A stretch of DNA of 49,015 nucleotides from JAPLMW01 sp964619675. GTDB taxonomy: Bacteria > Planctomycetota > Phycisphaerae > Sedimentisphaerales > UBA12454. The notes below the pieces were generated by a model that saw nothing but the letters and a program-made list of their open reading frames with translations, had not been told where the DNA came from and ran no database searches. The translations under genes were made by a program, and so were the position numbers. This document shows, in pieces, positions 35,108-43,550 of the stretch. Within the stretch, counting starts at the first letter, position 1; every line of letters begins with the position of its first letter. The stretch covers positions 1 to 49,015 of the forward strand of contig CAZUEO010000016.1 of NCBI GenBank assembly GCA_964619675.1. Reading direction: 5' to 3'.

Positions 35108-37987
35108 TTACCATTTTAACGGCTTCTGCCAGGCGTTTTTCAAATCATCAATCGCAATATCTATGACTGTTTTGCCGGCGATGTCTTTTATAACAAGATT
35201 TTTATTTTCAGTTACTTTTCCTATCTGTCCGAAGGCGGCGCCGAGCATTAGTTTCGCAAAATCATTGTAATTTTCGGGCTTGATTTCCACTATGTATCTT
35301 GAGCATGATTCACTGAAAAGCTGAATGTCGGTGGTGATGCAATCTGAGGATTTCGGCAGACCCTTAAGGTCGGCTTCAATGCCGAGACCGCCCGCAAAAG
35401 CCATTTCCGCAAGTGCAACCGCAAGACCGCCCTCGCTGCAGTCATGACAGCTTTCTGCAAGACCTTTGTAGATTGCCTTATGGATTTTTTCCGCGATTGC
35501 TTTTGCGGTCTTCAAATCTGTCTTTGGAACATTTGCACCGAGCTGATTTTGAATTTTATAATAATGCGAGCCGCCAAGCTCGTTTTTCGTAAGGCCGACA
35601 ATAAAAAGCAGATTGCCGGCAGATTTCAAATCCATCGTTACACATTTCTTAACGTCATCTACAATGCCGATTGCGCTTATCAGTAACGTGGCGGGTATCG
35701 ATATTTCTGTTCCGTCGTCGCGGATAAAATTGTTATTTAAAGAATCTTTGCCTGAAATAAATGGCGCAGCGAAACCGACGGCGCCGTCAAAGCAGGCTTG
35801 GGCCGCCCGCACGAGTGAGCCGAGGATTTGTTCTTTTTTGCAGTCTGCCCAGCAGAAATTGTCCAGCAGGGCAATCCTGTCTGCCCTTGCGCCGACGCAG
35901 ATGACATTTCTTATTGCCTCGTCGATTCCGGCAAGGGCCATCCAGTATGGGTCGATATCGCCGTAGAAGGGATTTAAACCGCAGCCGATTGCGATACCTT
36001 TGTCGCAGTTGAATTTCGGCTGAATAACCGCAGCATCGTTTGGGCCGTCATTGGCGATTCCGCCGAGAGGTTTTATAATCGAGCCGCCCTGAACTTCATG
36101 GTCGTATTGCCTGATAACCCACTCCTTGCTTGCGACATTATACGATGAAAGAATTTTTAAAAGCTCATCATTGTAATTTTCTTTTTTCTCGAGGACAGGT
36201 TCTGTTAAATTTTTCGAATCCCAGCAGGCCTTTCTCGAGTATTTCGGCAAGCCGTCGTGCAGAAAATCCATATTGAGTTGGCCGACCTGTGCGCCCTGAT
36301 ATTTTAAGATAAGTTTTTTGTCGTTTGTGAATTTGCCTATAACGGTTGCCTCGACGTTTTCATCTGCGAAGATTTTGCTTATGCGCTGCAGGTTTTCGGG
36401 TTTTACTGCGATGACCATTCGCTCCTGAGCTTCGCTTATCCAGATTTCGGTGTATGAAAGGCCTGCATATTTAAGCGGGACCTTTTCGAGATCGACTTCT
36501 GTGCCTAATGATGCGCCCATCTCGCCGACCGCGCTGCTCAAGCCGCCTGCACCGCAGTCGGTAACGGCGTTGTAGAGCTTCTGGCCCCTTGCCTGCAGAA
36601 GCGTATCGAGCATTTTCTTTTCGGTGATGGCGTTTCCGATTTGAACGGCGTGAGAAAAGACCGTTTCGTGCTCGTGTGTCATCGCTCCGCTTGAAAAAGT
36701 CGCCCCGTGTATGCCGTCTCTGCCTGTTCTGCCGCCGATGACCATTACAAGGTCACCTGATTGCGCTTTGCCGAAGCATTTGTCTTTCGGCATTATTCCG
36801 ATATTGCCGCAGAAGACCAGCGGATTGCCGAGATAACGGTCGTCGAAGAAAATCGCTCCGTTAACGGTCGGTATTCCCATCCTGTTGCCGTAATCTCTTA
36901 CGCCTGCGACAACACCTTTCATTATTCTTTTGGGATGCAAAACGCCCCTTGGTATTTCATCAAAACTCTTGTCCGGCTCCGCAAAGCAGAAAACATCGGT
37001 ATTTGCAATCGGTTTTGCGCCAAGGCCGGTTCCCATCGGGTCGCGCAGTACTCCGCCGATTCCGGTTGCCGCTCCGCCGTAAGGGTCAAGCGCTGAAGGA
37101 TGATTGTGCGTTTCTACCTTGAAGCAGACGGCATCAGATTCGTCAAATTCTATTACGCCTGCGTTGTCCTCAAAGACGCTTATGCACCAGGGTTTGTCAA
37201 GCTGCTGTGTAGCTTTGAAAACCGTGTCTTTTATGAGATTATCGAAATGAATTTTCTGGCCGTTGAAATCGAAATCGATGCTGCTTTTGAAGGTTTTGTG
37301 AACGCAGTGTTCGCTCCAGGTTTGTGCGAGAGTTTCAAGTTCAATATCCGTCGGTTCTCTGACCAGCGTTTTATAGTAATTCTGAATGGTCTGCATCTCG
37401 GCCAGGTTGAGGAACAGGTCCATTTTCTTGCTGAGCTCAACAAGCTGCTGGCCGTTAAGGTTTGTTATATCTATTGTTTTAAGCTTTAATTTGTATGATG
37501 CGAGATGCGGACCTGGCGGTTCCGCTTCGGTGCCGGAGATTGCGACCTCGATACAGTCATTTGAAAGTCTGCGGATAATTTTTTTCAGTTGCTTTTCGGT
37601 TATTTGTCCGAAGAGGATATATTTTCGTGCGGTCCTGACGCTTTGGCAGACCCGGCCCATATCATCAATTGCCGACATAACCGATTCGGCAACAGGGTCC
37701 GTTACGCCGCTTTTCAGGTGGATTTCAATTACCGTTGCCTTTGCCAGCCCTGCACCAGCTACGCTTCTGCCGATATGAAAATCCTCACAGACTGGGTCTG
37801 TCAGCAGTTCGGCGGCAATTCGCTTTGCAAAGTCGTCATCGAAATCGCCTTCAATCAAAAAGACCCTGGCCGATTGGATTTCCTCAACAGCGTCGATACC
37901 AAGCTCTTTTATATCCCCCAGCACCTGCCAGCCGTGAACATCATCGCTGCCGGGCCGGTTGAAGACCTCAACTCGCCACTGTTTCAC
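35108..37987 (-). CDS. purL: FGAM synthase, PurS-like/PurL fusion
   Basis: It converts FGAR, ATP and glutamine-derived ammonia to FGAM. At 959 residues it is longer than small PurL (about 740) and shorter than the PurL-PurQ fusion. The first about 170 residues hold two PurS-like ferredoxin folds (e.g. VEVFNRPGSDDVHGWQVLGD and VIEIHLKSGVTDPVAESVM). The rest has the AIR-synthase-like repeats: LAQTWSEHCVHKTF, VETHNHPSALDPYGGAATG, GGRTGRDGIHGATFSS, VQGGSIIKPLGG and SGKDSLNN. It starts with GTG at 37987, overlapping the tyrA stop (GTGA) behind AAGGAG, so the genes are coupled. No separate purS is needed. Confidence 0.95.
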   Translation of the reverse strand: MKQWRVEVFNRPGSDDVHGWQVLGDIKELGIDAVEEIQSARVFLIEGDFDDDFAKRIAAELLTDPVCEDFHIGRSVAGAGLAKATVIEIHLKSGVTDPVAESVMSAIDDMGRVCQSVRTARKYILFGQITEKQLKKIIRRLSNDCIEVAISGTEAEPPGPHLASYKLKLKTIDITNLNGQQLVELSKKMDLFLNLAEMQTIQNYYKTLVREPTDIELETLAQTWSEHCVHKTFKSSIDFDFNGQKIHFDNLIKDTVFKATQQLDKPWCISVFEDNAGVIEFDESDAVCFKVETHNHPSALDPYGGAATGIGGVLRDPMGTGLGAKPIANTDVFCFAEPDKSFDEIPRGVLHPKRIMKGVVAGVRDYGNRMGIPTVNGAIFFDDRYLGNPLVFCGNIGIMPKDKCFGKAQSGDLVMVIGGRTGRDGIHGATFSSGAMTHEHETVFSHAVQIGNAITEKKMLDTLLQARGQKLYNAVTDCGAGGLSSAVGEMGASLGTEVDLEKVPLKYAGLSYTEIWISEAQERMVIAVKPENLQRISKIFADENVEATVIGKFTNDKKLILKYQGAQVGQLNMDFLHDGLPKYSRKACWDSKNLTEPVLEKKENYNDELLKILSSYNVASKEWVIRQYDHEVQGGSIIKPLGGIANDGPNDAAVIQPKFNCDKGIAIGCGLNPFYGDIDPYWMALAGIDEAIRNVICVGARADRIALLDNFCWADCKKEQILGSLVRAAQACFDGAVGFAAPFISGKDSLNNNFIRDDGTEISIPATLLISAIGIVDDVKKCVTMDLKSAGNLLFIVGLTKNELGGSHYYKIQNQLGANVPKTDLKTAKAIAEKIHKAIYKGLAESCHDCSEGGLAVALAEMAFAGGLGIEADLKGLPKSSDCITTDIQLFSESCSRYIVEIKPENYNDFAKLMLGAAFGQIGKVTENKNLVIKDIAGKTVIDIAIDDLKNAWQKPLKW

Positions 37988-38856
37988 TGTATCTCCTTCT
38001 TCGACACCTTGTATTTGATGAGCCTGGCCCGTTTGGCCCGGGCGAGCTGAAGCAGTTTTTCAATCTGTTTTTTATTTTTAAGCTTAACTGCCTTTTTGAG
38101 TTTGAGCAGTTCTTTTACGGTTTTGTCAATGCCTTTGCAGATATTGGCGGGGTTTGCGTAGAAGATGTCCGCCCAGACATTAGCAGGGCCCGAGGCGATT
38201 CTTGAGGTATCCATAAAGCCTTTGCCGCAGAATTTAAGCTGCTTTAAATCAGATGCGTTCAGCATCGCTGCTGCTACCGCGTGCGGCAGGTGACTGACGT
38301 TTCCGAAAATAATGTCATGCTGCTGCGGTGTCATTGTAGTAATCCTGCAGCCCAGCAGCGACCAGAATTTTTTCAGGGTACGCACCGCAGATAGATTTGT
38401 TGCGGCATCTTTGGTTATGATACAGGCAGCGTTATCAAGCAAATCGTCCCTTCCGAATTCAACGCCTCTTTGCTCAGAGCCTGCGATGGGATGGGAGCCT
38501 GCATAATATACGTGTTTTGGCAGAACTTTTCTCGCCCATTTGTGAGGTAATACTTTGGTTGAGCCGACATCGGTTACTATACAGCCTTTTTTCAGAGCCG
38601 GTGCGATAGCCCTGAAAATCTCCTCGAATGTGCTTATTGGCGTTGCAAGGATGACCATATCGGCCTGTGCAACGCTTTTGCAGATATCGTCAAAAATCAC
38701 ATCGGCGATGCCAAGCCGTCTTGCTCGCCTGCGGGTTATAGCTCTATGGCTGTAACCTGCCGTTTTTATACCTGTGCCGTTGCGGCTTATCCCAAGGGCT
38801 ACAGAAGAGCCCAAAAGTCCGAGACCTATTACCGTAACTTGTTTTAACTTCTTCAA
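37984..38856 (-). CDS. tyrA: Prephenate dehydrogenase
   Basis: NAD(P)-dependent TyrA, making 4-hydroxyphenylpyruvate for tyrosine. It opens with a Rossmann fold (KQVTVIGLGLLGSSVAL), followed by DMVILATPIS, VTDVGSTK and GSHPIAGSEQRGVE with the substrate-contacting His, then HDIIFGNVSHLPHAVA in the helical dimer domain. No ACT or chorismate-mutase domain is attached. The start is uncertain: TTG at 38856 (MLKKLKQVTV, AAGG eight bases upstream) is preferred over TTG at 38874. Its stop overlaps the purL start. A TTGACA promoter lies upstream. Confidence 0.93.
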   Translation of the reverse strand: MKKLKQVTVIGLGLLGSSVALGISRNGTGIKTAGYSHRAITRRRARRLGIADVIFDDICKSVAQADMVILATPISTFEEIFRAIAPALKKGCIVTDVGSTKVLPHKWARKVLPKHVYYAGSHPIAGSEQRGVEFGRDDLLDNAACIITKDAATNLSAVRTLKKFWSLLGCRITTMTPQQHDIIFGNVSHLPHAVAAAMLNASDLKQLKFCGKGFMDTSRIASGPANVWADIFYANPANICKGIDKTVKELLKLKKAVKLKNKKQIEKLLQLARAKRARLIKYKVSKKEIQ

Positions 38857-38902
38857 GACGAGTACCTTATACAAAAAACGATTATTTCTGCCAGGTCAGT
38901 GA

Positions 38903-38931
38903 AAAGTATCGACAAACGCCTTTTATGTCAA
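38903..38931 (-). promoter_or_regulatory. Promoter of tyrA-purL-purQ
   Basis: On the minus strand TTGACA (38931-38926) is followed after 17 bases by TACTTT (38908-38903). The start would lie near 38896, about 40 bases before TTG at 38856. The -35 is perfect and the -10 moderate. Confidence 0.5.
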
Positions 38932-38940
38932 TTTTTTTCT

Positions 38941-39175
38941 TTATTGTTCGGATGCATCTTGATGGTTAGTTCTAATAGCAAATAAAAAAGCCAGGCCAAG
39001 GCCGTTTCGAAGGGTCTGTGCCGCGATGAATAATCTCTCTACTTTGGAACAGGCAGCCTTATTTTTTCCTGCTGCGTCAAATGTCAGGTTCATCGTGTTC
39101 GGCTCGCCATGCGTACCTAATATCCCATCCGCATCGTCTATTTGCATAACCACTCCCGCAGGCAGACTAACCGCT
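38941..39175 (-). pseudogene. Truncated copy of the conserved toxin module, end of the array
   Basis: Read in the frame ending at 38941, the sequence immediately after the stop of the 39176 gene gives EAVSLPAGVVMQIDDADG, then ILGTHGEPNTMNLTFDAAGK. This is the same module as in the metallopeptidase gene at about 45840-45949, with about seven base differences over about 105 bases. After DAAGK the homology stops, and NKAACSKVERLF... and a hydrophobic tail follow with no relation to the other copies. There is no start codon at the junction. It is a broken copy, and it marks the left boundary of the array next to the tyrA promoter. Confidence 0.7.
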
Positions 39176-39985
39176 TCATTTTTTCTTGGTGTCAGTAGGC
39201 AAACCTTTCAAATCTTTCCCTGTATCCTTTCCAAATAATATGCTATTGGCGGCAACAGGACATCCATTTTTTTCCCAGTCGATGGTAGAAACGCTAATGT
39301 AGAATTTATCTTCGGTTATCCAGAAAAACATATAGCTCCACCAACGCCGCTTTTTATCTTTATCCGGTCCGATATCCCGACGCTCATGGAATTCACATCG
39401 CATCTTGCCATAACAGACCGGAACTCCCGCTAAGACCTTATGGGTTTTTTCTATTGATATTTTTGGCAATTTATCCTCAGGCACAGCCATGTATTTTTCC
39501 AGTATTTGTAGAACTGTATCATCAGATAAAGCATTAACATCTGTTATCTTTTCTACCATAAAAATTGTTATTGACAAATCTCTGTCGGTTGCCTGAAACT
39601 CCACTCTTGAAGTCAATTCATTACTATCTTCGGGTATGATTAAATAGTACCCTACAATATAATCGCTCTTCCAACGGAGTTCAGGCAGGCCATACATTGT
39701 AATTTCTGTTTTGGGCTTTGGTGAATAATTGGGACAAAGTACTTTGCTTAACCACGTTTCAATCATCTGAATCCAACGTGGCAGAATCTTATTCTTTGGT
39801 ATTCCTGTGTTTAGTATTTCCTGTCTTGGAAATATTCCATCTACACATCCTGGACTTGCTTCTAACAAAGCTTTTTCAAATGCAACTGTCTGGTCTGGAC
39901 CTGTTGGTTTATAATCAATCTCACCATATACAACACTTATAACGCAATTCACAAGGCAAAATAAGAAAACATATTTGGCTTTCAT
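39176..39985 (-). CDS. Exported small protein, candidate immunity protein for the transglutaminase-like toxin
   Basis: The protein has 269 residues. AAGGAG precedes the ATG at 39985. It has a signal peptide (MKAKYVFLFCLVNCVISVVYG) and a mature soluble alpha/beta part with no recognised family (e.g. WKSDYIVGYYLIIPEDSNEL, RRWWSYMFFWITEDKFYISV). It starts 42 bases after the transglutaminase-like gene, and its stop codon is the point where a broken copy of the conserved module begins. That position, and export, suit an immunity protein for a toxin acting in the periplasm; this is inference from order alone. Its start resembles that of the 46182 gene (MKAEYVKLIILVCM). Confidence 0.6.
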   Translation of the reverse strand: MKAKYVFLFCLVNCVISVVYGEIDYKPTGPDQTVAFEKALLEASPGCVDGIFPRQEILNTGIPKNKILPRWIQMIETWLSKVLCPNYSPKPKTEITMYGLPELRWKSDYIVGYYLIIPEDSNELTSRVEFQATDRDLSITIFMVEKITDVNALSDDTVLQILEKYMAVPEDKLPKISIEKTHKVLAGVPVCYGKMRCEFHERRDIGPDKDKKRRWWSYMFFWITEDKFYISVSTIDWEKNGCPVAANSILFGKDTGKDLKGLPTDTKKK

Positions 39986-40027
39986 AAAATCGCTCCTTAA
40001 TTTTTTTAGTTAATAATCTTTTCATTT

Positions 40028-41269
40028 TTATGGACAAACGGGATATGGCTCTGTACCTGGCAGATACTCCAATGCTCTACCGCCAAAGGTATCTCCAAGC
40101 GTTCTAACCCATCTTTGTGTTGCACCAATACCATCAGGACCAACTTCCCTTAAGAGTCCGCATTCAGAATCTGCATTAAGACTTGGCCATACTGCATAAT
40201 AATGGTTTCCGGACGATACTGAACCTTCGAAGTTATTGTCTACTTGGCCATTATTATCAAAATCAAACTTCAAAAACCATATTTTTCCATTCTGCTCCTT
40301 TGACTCATAAGTGGTTACTGCTGTGTCGCTGGACGCATACGTGTTATAGGCGGTTCCTGCGACTCCCAGTAGCTTTAACACTCGTACCATAAATCGCGCC
40401 TGTTCATCACACTCTCCCTGATACGGACTTCCCTGTAGCAATTCCCAGCCATCAGTTTGTATGCCTCCTGAACCATCAATGGGTGGATCTGCATTAAGGG
40501 CTGTGTGTATTGCATCTGCTATTTCTATTTCTGTATCCGTCCCCTGAGCTTTTGTGCAGGACCACTCGATATGGTCCATTGTCAATTCGCTGTTGTCACA
40601 TGTTGGGGAATCATATACAGTGTAAACCGTATGTGGTCCTGATACATTGATATTGTACTCAGGCAAACTTTCACCGTTTAAATCCCTAGCCTTCCACTGC
40701 CATGTTACTGTGCCTTTGTTGATAGAGCCCGGTGTCGAATTGCTCGGCGTAAATGTTACATATTCAGGATTCGATTGGCCGTTGGTAAAGGTTACTGTCT
40801 GTTCTCCGAGACTGCCTAAAACAACATCGGAAGTAATCGCACGAATTTTTGCGCTTGTTATCGAAGTCGGAGAAACCGTAAATCTCGCTTTTATTGTAAC
40901 ATTAGTATTCTTCTTATAAGCGGCAGGGTCATTCTGCACATTCTTTATCCACTCCGGCATACCTGTATCATATATACTTATACCATCAGATTCATCTCCG
41001 CTGCTGTGGTCAAAGTTTATGCCTGTAACCTCAATTTTAACCAAATCAATATAGGCGGTTTTGCCGTAAGCATCGAAAGTATGGTTAGGTGTATTCGGCT
41101 CGCCATGCGTACCCAATATCCCGTCCGCATCGTCGATCACCATAATCACTCCGGCAGGCAGATTAACAGCCTCAATCTCAGCTACGTAATCATAATCAGC
41201 CTCCGGCATATAATAAACCGTCCCGCGATGAACGATTCTTACTTCATACCGCCTGCCCGCCCTTATCTG
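40028..41269 (-). CDS. Orphan toxin-like cassette: conserved module plus transglutaminase-like C-terminal domain
   Basis: Homology to the conserved module begins at RAGRRYEVRIVHRG (41263), directly at the stop of the HEAT-like gene, and runs through MPEADYDYVAEIEAV and DDADGILGTHGEPNT to AYIDLVKIE. A beta-sandwich linker (about 100 residues) follows. The C-terminal domain has GSPYQGECDEQARFMVRVLK, with a Cys in the position of a transglutaminase/papain-like nucleophile, and later SSGNHYYAVWPSL with a candidate His. No start codon sits at the junction; an in-frame GTG at 41311 lies inside the HEAT-like gene. It looks like a displaced, possibly silent, C-terminal cassette rather than a complete gene. 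Confidence 0.65.
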   Translation of the reverse strand, partial: QIRAGRRYEVRIVHRGTVYYMPEADYDYVAEIEAVNLPAGVIMVIDDADGILGTHGEPNTPNHTFDAYGKTAYIDLVKIEVTGINFDHSSGDESDGISIYDTGMPEWIKNVQNDPAAYKKNTNVTIKARFTVSPTSITSAKIRAITSDVVLGSLGEQTVTFTNGQSNPEYVTFTPSNSTPGSINKGTVTWQWKARDLNGESLPEYNINVSGPHTVYTVYDSPTCDNSELTMDHIEWSCTKAQGTDTEIEIADAIHTALNADPPIDGSGGIQTDGWELLQGSPYQGECDEQARFMVRVLKLLGVAGTAYNTYASSDTAVTTYESKEQNGKIWFLKFDFDNNGQVDNNFEGSVSSGNHYYAVWPSLNADSECGLLREVGPDGIGATQRWVRTLGDTFGGRALEYLPGTEPYPVCP

Positions 41270-42243
41270 ATGATTTTCCACTCTGTTTGCTCGCTCATCC
41301 ACTTGCGGCACAGTTCAATTTTTTCTTGCTTATAGCGTCGTCCGCCTTTTTTCACTGGGAAATCACGCAGGCATTCAGCTAAAATATCGATGACATAAGA
41401 AGCAACCGGCTCACCTGGAACAGGAGGACTTACCTCGCTAAGGCGTTCATCACTGAAAACATACTTCATAAGAAGATCTATAGCCTCTGGTTGTCGTATA
41501 TATCCTATGTCATGAAACAAATGAAGTATCCTCGGTGGTTTCCCATTTAATTCCAATTCTGCTAATTCGATACATCTCTTTATATCTTTTTGAACTCCCA
41601 TTCTTGCACAAGCAAGTCGAGCGGACCAGCCAATGGTTAAATACCACTGTGTATGTCGGTTGGGATCAGTTGCGTATGCTATTTCATCAATGAAAAGTTC
41701 TTTTAAAAGTGGTAACCCTTCTTTGATATCTGCAACACCGCATATTTCTATAATTTGTTTGTTTGGTCTCTTCTTTAATTCATCAAATAATTTTGCTTTT
41801 GTTTCGCTTCCAAAATCCTTTGCCATAAATCCCAGCAGCCATTTATATGGATGAGGGTTCAATATTTTGTTTAGTTCAAGTTGGGCATCGACAATATCGT
41901 CAACAATTTTTTGTCTCAATATTCTATCCTGCTGATGTAATGCGGCTAAGCGTAATTCTAATTTGATCGCCCGCTCCTTAATTAAAAAGGTATCATCCTC
42001 TTTATAAGGTTTTAAAAAAGTAATAATCTCATTAGCATCGGCTTTAGCCAAATCTTTATCGTCTATCCAGATAAAATTTACGGGCTCATTGCTATTTCTG
42101 ATGTGTCTCTGGATTCGAATATTTTCTTGCTGAACTAAACTTTTTACTTTTGAAGTATGCTCAGTTTCTGAACCAAGAGAGGGGCCAATCATTGTTATAG
42201 TTGCAAATAGCATAACTGATATTACCAATAATTTAATCTTCAT
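41263..42243 (-). CDS. HEAT-like exported protein 3, candidate immunity protein
   Basis: ATG at 42243 (MKIKLLVISVML) opens a signal peptide ending near SLGS; 326 residues. The mature protein is a chain of helical pairs: PYKWLLGFMAKDFGSETKAK, IEICGVADIKEGLPLLKEL, LACARMGVQKDIKRCIELAE and FHDIGYIRQPEAIDLLMKYV, as in HEAT-repeat proteins. The end GGRRYKQEKIELCRKWMSEQ is shared with two paralogues to the right. Its 3' part is identical over 77 bases to the paralogue at 42278. It follows that gene by 34 bases. Its stop codon is fused to the orphan module of the 40028 gene. Confidence 0.65.
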   Translation of the reverse strand: MKIKLLVISVMLFATITMIGPSLGSETEHTSKVKSLVQQENIRIQRHIRNSNEPVNFIWIDDKDLAKADANEIITFLKPYKEDDTFLIKERAIKLELRLAALHQQDRILRQKIVDDIVDAQLELNKILNPHPYKWLLGFMAKDFGSETKAKLFDELKKRPNKQIIEICGVADIKEGLPLLKELFIDEIAYATDPNRHTQWYLTIGWSARLACARMGVQKDIKRCIELAELELNGKPPRILHLFHDIGYIRQPEAIDLLMKYVFSDERLSEVSPPVPGEPVASYVIDILAECLRDFPVKKGGRRYKQEKIELCRKWMSEQTEWKIIR

Positions 42244-42277
42244 ATTTACACCAATATTGAGACGCGCAAGGATGCTT

Positions 42278-43219
42278 TTACCGGACAATTTTCCATTCTT
42301 TTTGTTCCTGCATCCATTTTCGGCAAATCTCAATTTCTTCCTGCTTGTAGCGTCGTCCGCCTTTTTTCACTGGGAAATCACGCAGGCATTCAGCTAAAAT
42401 ATCGATGACATAAGAAGCAACCGGTTCTCCCGGATCGGTTGGCTTCAACTTTTCAAGGCGTTCATCGCTAAAAACGTACTTCATGAGGAGGTCTATAGCA
42501 TCCGGCTGGCGTATATAACCTATGTCATGCAATAACCTCGTAACGCGTATGTGAGTGTTTTTTTCTGTTTCCACTAGTTCGATACATTTCTTGATGTCTT
42601 CCTCTACTCCCATCCTTGCTCGGGCAAGACGTGCGCGCCAGCTTAACTGAAACCACCACGGCTCTCGTGTCTTCTTTTCATGCTCCAGCTCATCAACCAG
42701 CAATTTTTTCAGATTAGGTAGTTCTTCTTGCATGTTTGCAACGCCGCATATTAAAACCGTTCTTTTACCAGGTTTTTCCATAGCTTTGCGAATTATAATC
42801 TTGGCTTCATTATTAAAATCTTTATCTCTAAAGGTTAATAACCAGGTGCACGCCTGACCACTTAATCCCAAGTTTGGGTCAACAAACGCCTTTACCAGTC
42901 TGTAAACCACCTCTTGTTTTATCCAAGGTTCAGATTGCTGTCTTGCAAAATAAAACTCCTGCCTATATGTTTGCTCTCTTACCGGCCAGCAAGGGTCATT
43001 TTCATATTTGCTAAGTAAGTTCAAAACCTGGCATGGGTCAGCCCTTCTTAACTGTTCTTCCGTAATTTTTAGCTCAGGGGGATATTCACTAATCCTCGCA
43101 CTATTTATCTTGGCTTCCAAAAGTGTCATAACATTGTTGGGTTCATTAGCTAAGCTGGTATCGCCGTAAATGGTGATTACTCCGATCAGCAATACCGCAA
43201 AAATTTTAAGAGTTGCCAT
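42278..43219 (-). CDS. HEAT-like exported protein 2, candidate immunity protein
   Basis: I prefer ATG at 43219 (MATLKIFAVLLIGV), ten bases after AAAGG, over the ATG three codons up; about 313 residues. Signal peptide up to about SLANE. The mature part is homologous throughout to the 43545 gene (GLSGQACTWLLTFRDKDF, VLICGVANMQEELPNLKKLL, RARLARARMGVEEDI, DIGYIRQPDAIDLL) and at its end to the 41263 gene. It follows the truncated metallopeptidase copy at 43263, as the 43545 gene follows the intact one, so metallopeptidase and HEAT-like gene seem to have been duplicated as a pair. Confidence 0.68.
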   Translation of the reverse strand: MATLKIFAVLLIGVITIYGDTSLANEPNNVMTLLEAKINSARISEYPPELKITEEQLRRADPCQVLNLLSKYENDPCWPVREQTYRQEFYFARQQSEPWIKQEVVYRLVKAFVDPNLGLSGQACTWLLTFRDKDFNNEAKIIIRKAMEKPGKRTVLICGVANMQEELPNLKKLLVDELEHEKKTREPWWFQLSWRARLARARMGVEEDIKKCIELVETEKNTHIRVTRLLHDIGYIRQPDAIDLLMKYVFSDERLEKLKPTDPGEPVASYVIDILAECLRDFPVKKGGRRYKQEEIEICRKWMQEQKEWKIVR

Positions 43220-43262
43220 ATCTGCCATCCTTTCTTTTCAGTAATGTTCCTTACGGAGAAGG

Positions 43263-43525
43263 TCATTGTTTTTGCTGAATGTTATACCATTGCCATTCTC
43301 TAAGTTTTTTATTCCCACTTCCACAGTAGTTGTACATTAGATTATCTATATCCGATGGTGTATGTGTTAAACTTCCCATTCCATGGCCAAGTTCATGAGC
43401 AGTCACCTGCAGCATGTCTCCGCAGCCAGTTCCCGGATGAATGAAACCCCATTTTTGGTTAAATTGCATAAAATCAGCACTGCCACCACTCGGATTGTTG
43501 ACAACAGTAAATCTGAACCTTAAAT
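43263..43525 (-). pseudogene. Truncated copy of the HELGHG metallopeptidase
   Basis: The reading frame RFTVVNNPSGGSADFMQF, QKWGFIHPGTGCGDMLQV, HELGHGMGSLTHTPSD, NLMYNYCG is the C-terminal about 85 residues of the 44444 gene. Everything upstream (module, linker repeats) is missing. It begins right after a pentanucleotide repeat at the stop of the HEAT-like gene 43545. The zinc-binding motif is intact, but there is no upstream part. An internal ATG (43469) could give a 68-residue peptide; I treat it as a remnant. Confidence 0.75.
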
Positions 43526-43550
43526 AATCTTATCTTATCTTATCTTATCT
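43526..43550. repeat. Pentanucleotide tandem repeat (TATCT)n at a recombination junction
   Basis: AATCT followed by four TATCT units (43526-43550). On the minus strand this reads AGATAAGATAAG..., and the first TAA is the stop codon of the HEAT-like gene 43545. The repeat joins the end of that gene to the truncated metallopeptidase. Slipped-strand change in unit number would not alter the HEAT-like protein. Confidence 0.8.

Noticed and set aside
43526..43550. CRISPR-like array
   Set aside because: It is a simple pentanucleotide tandem repeat without spacers.
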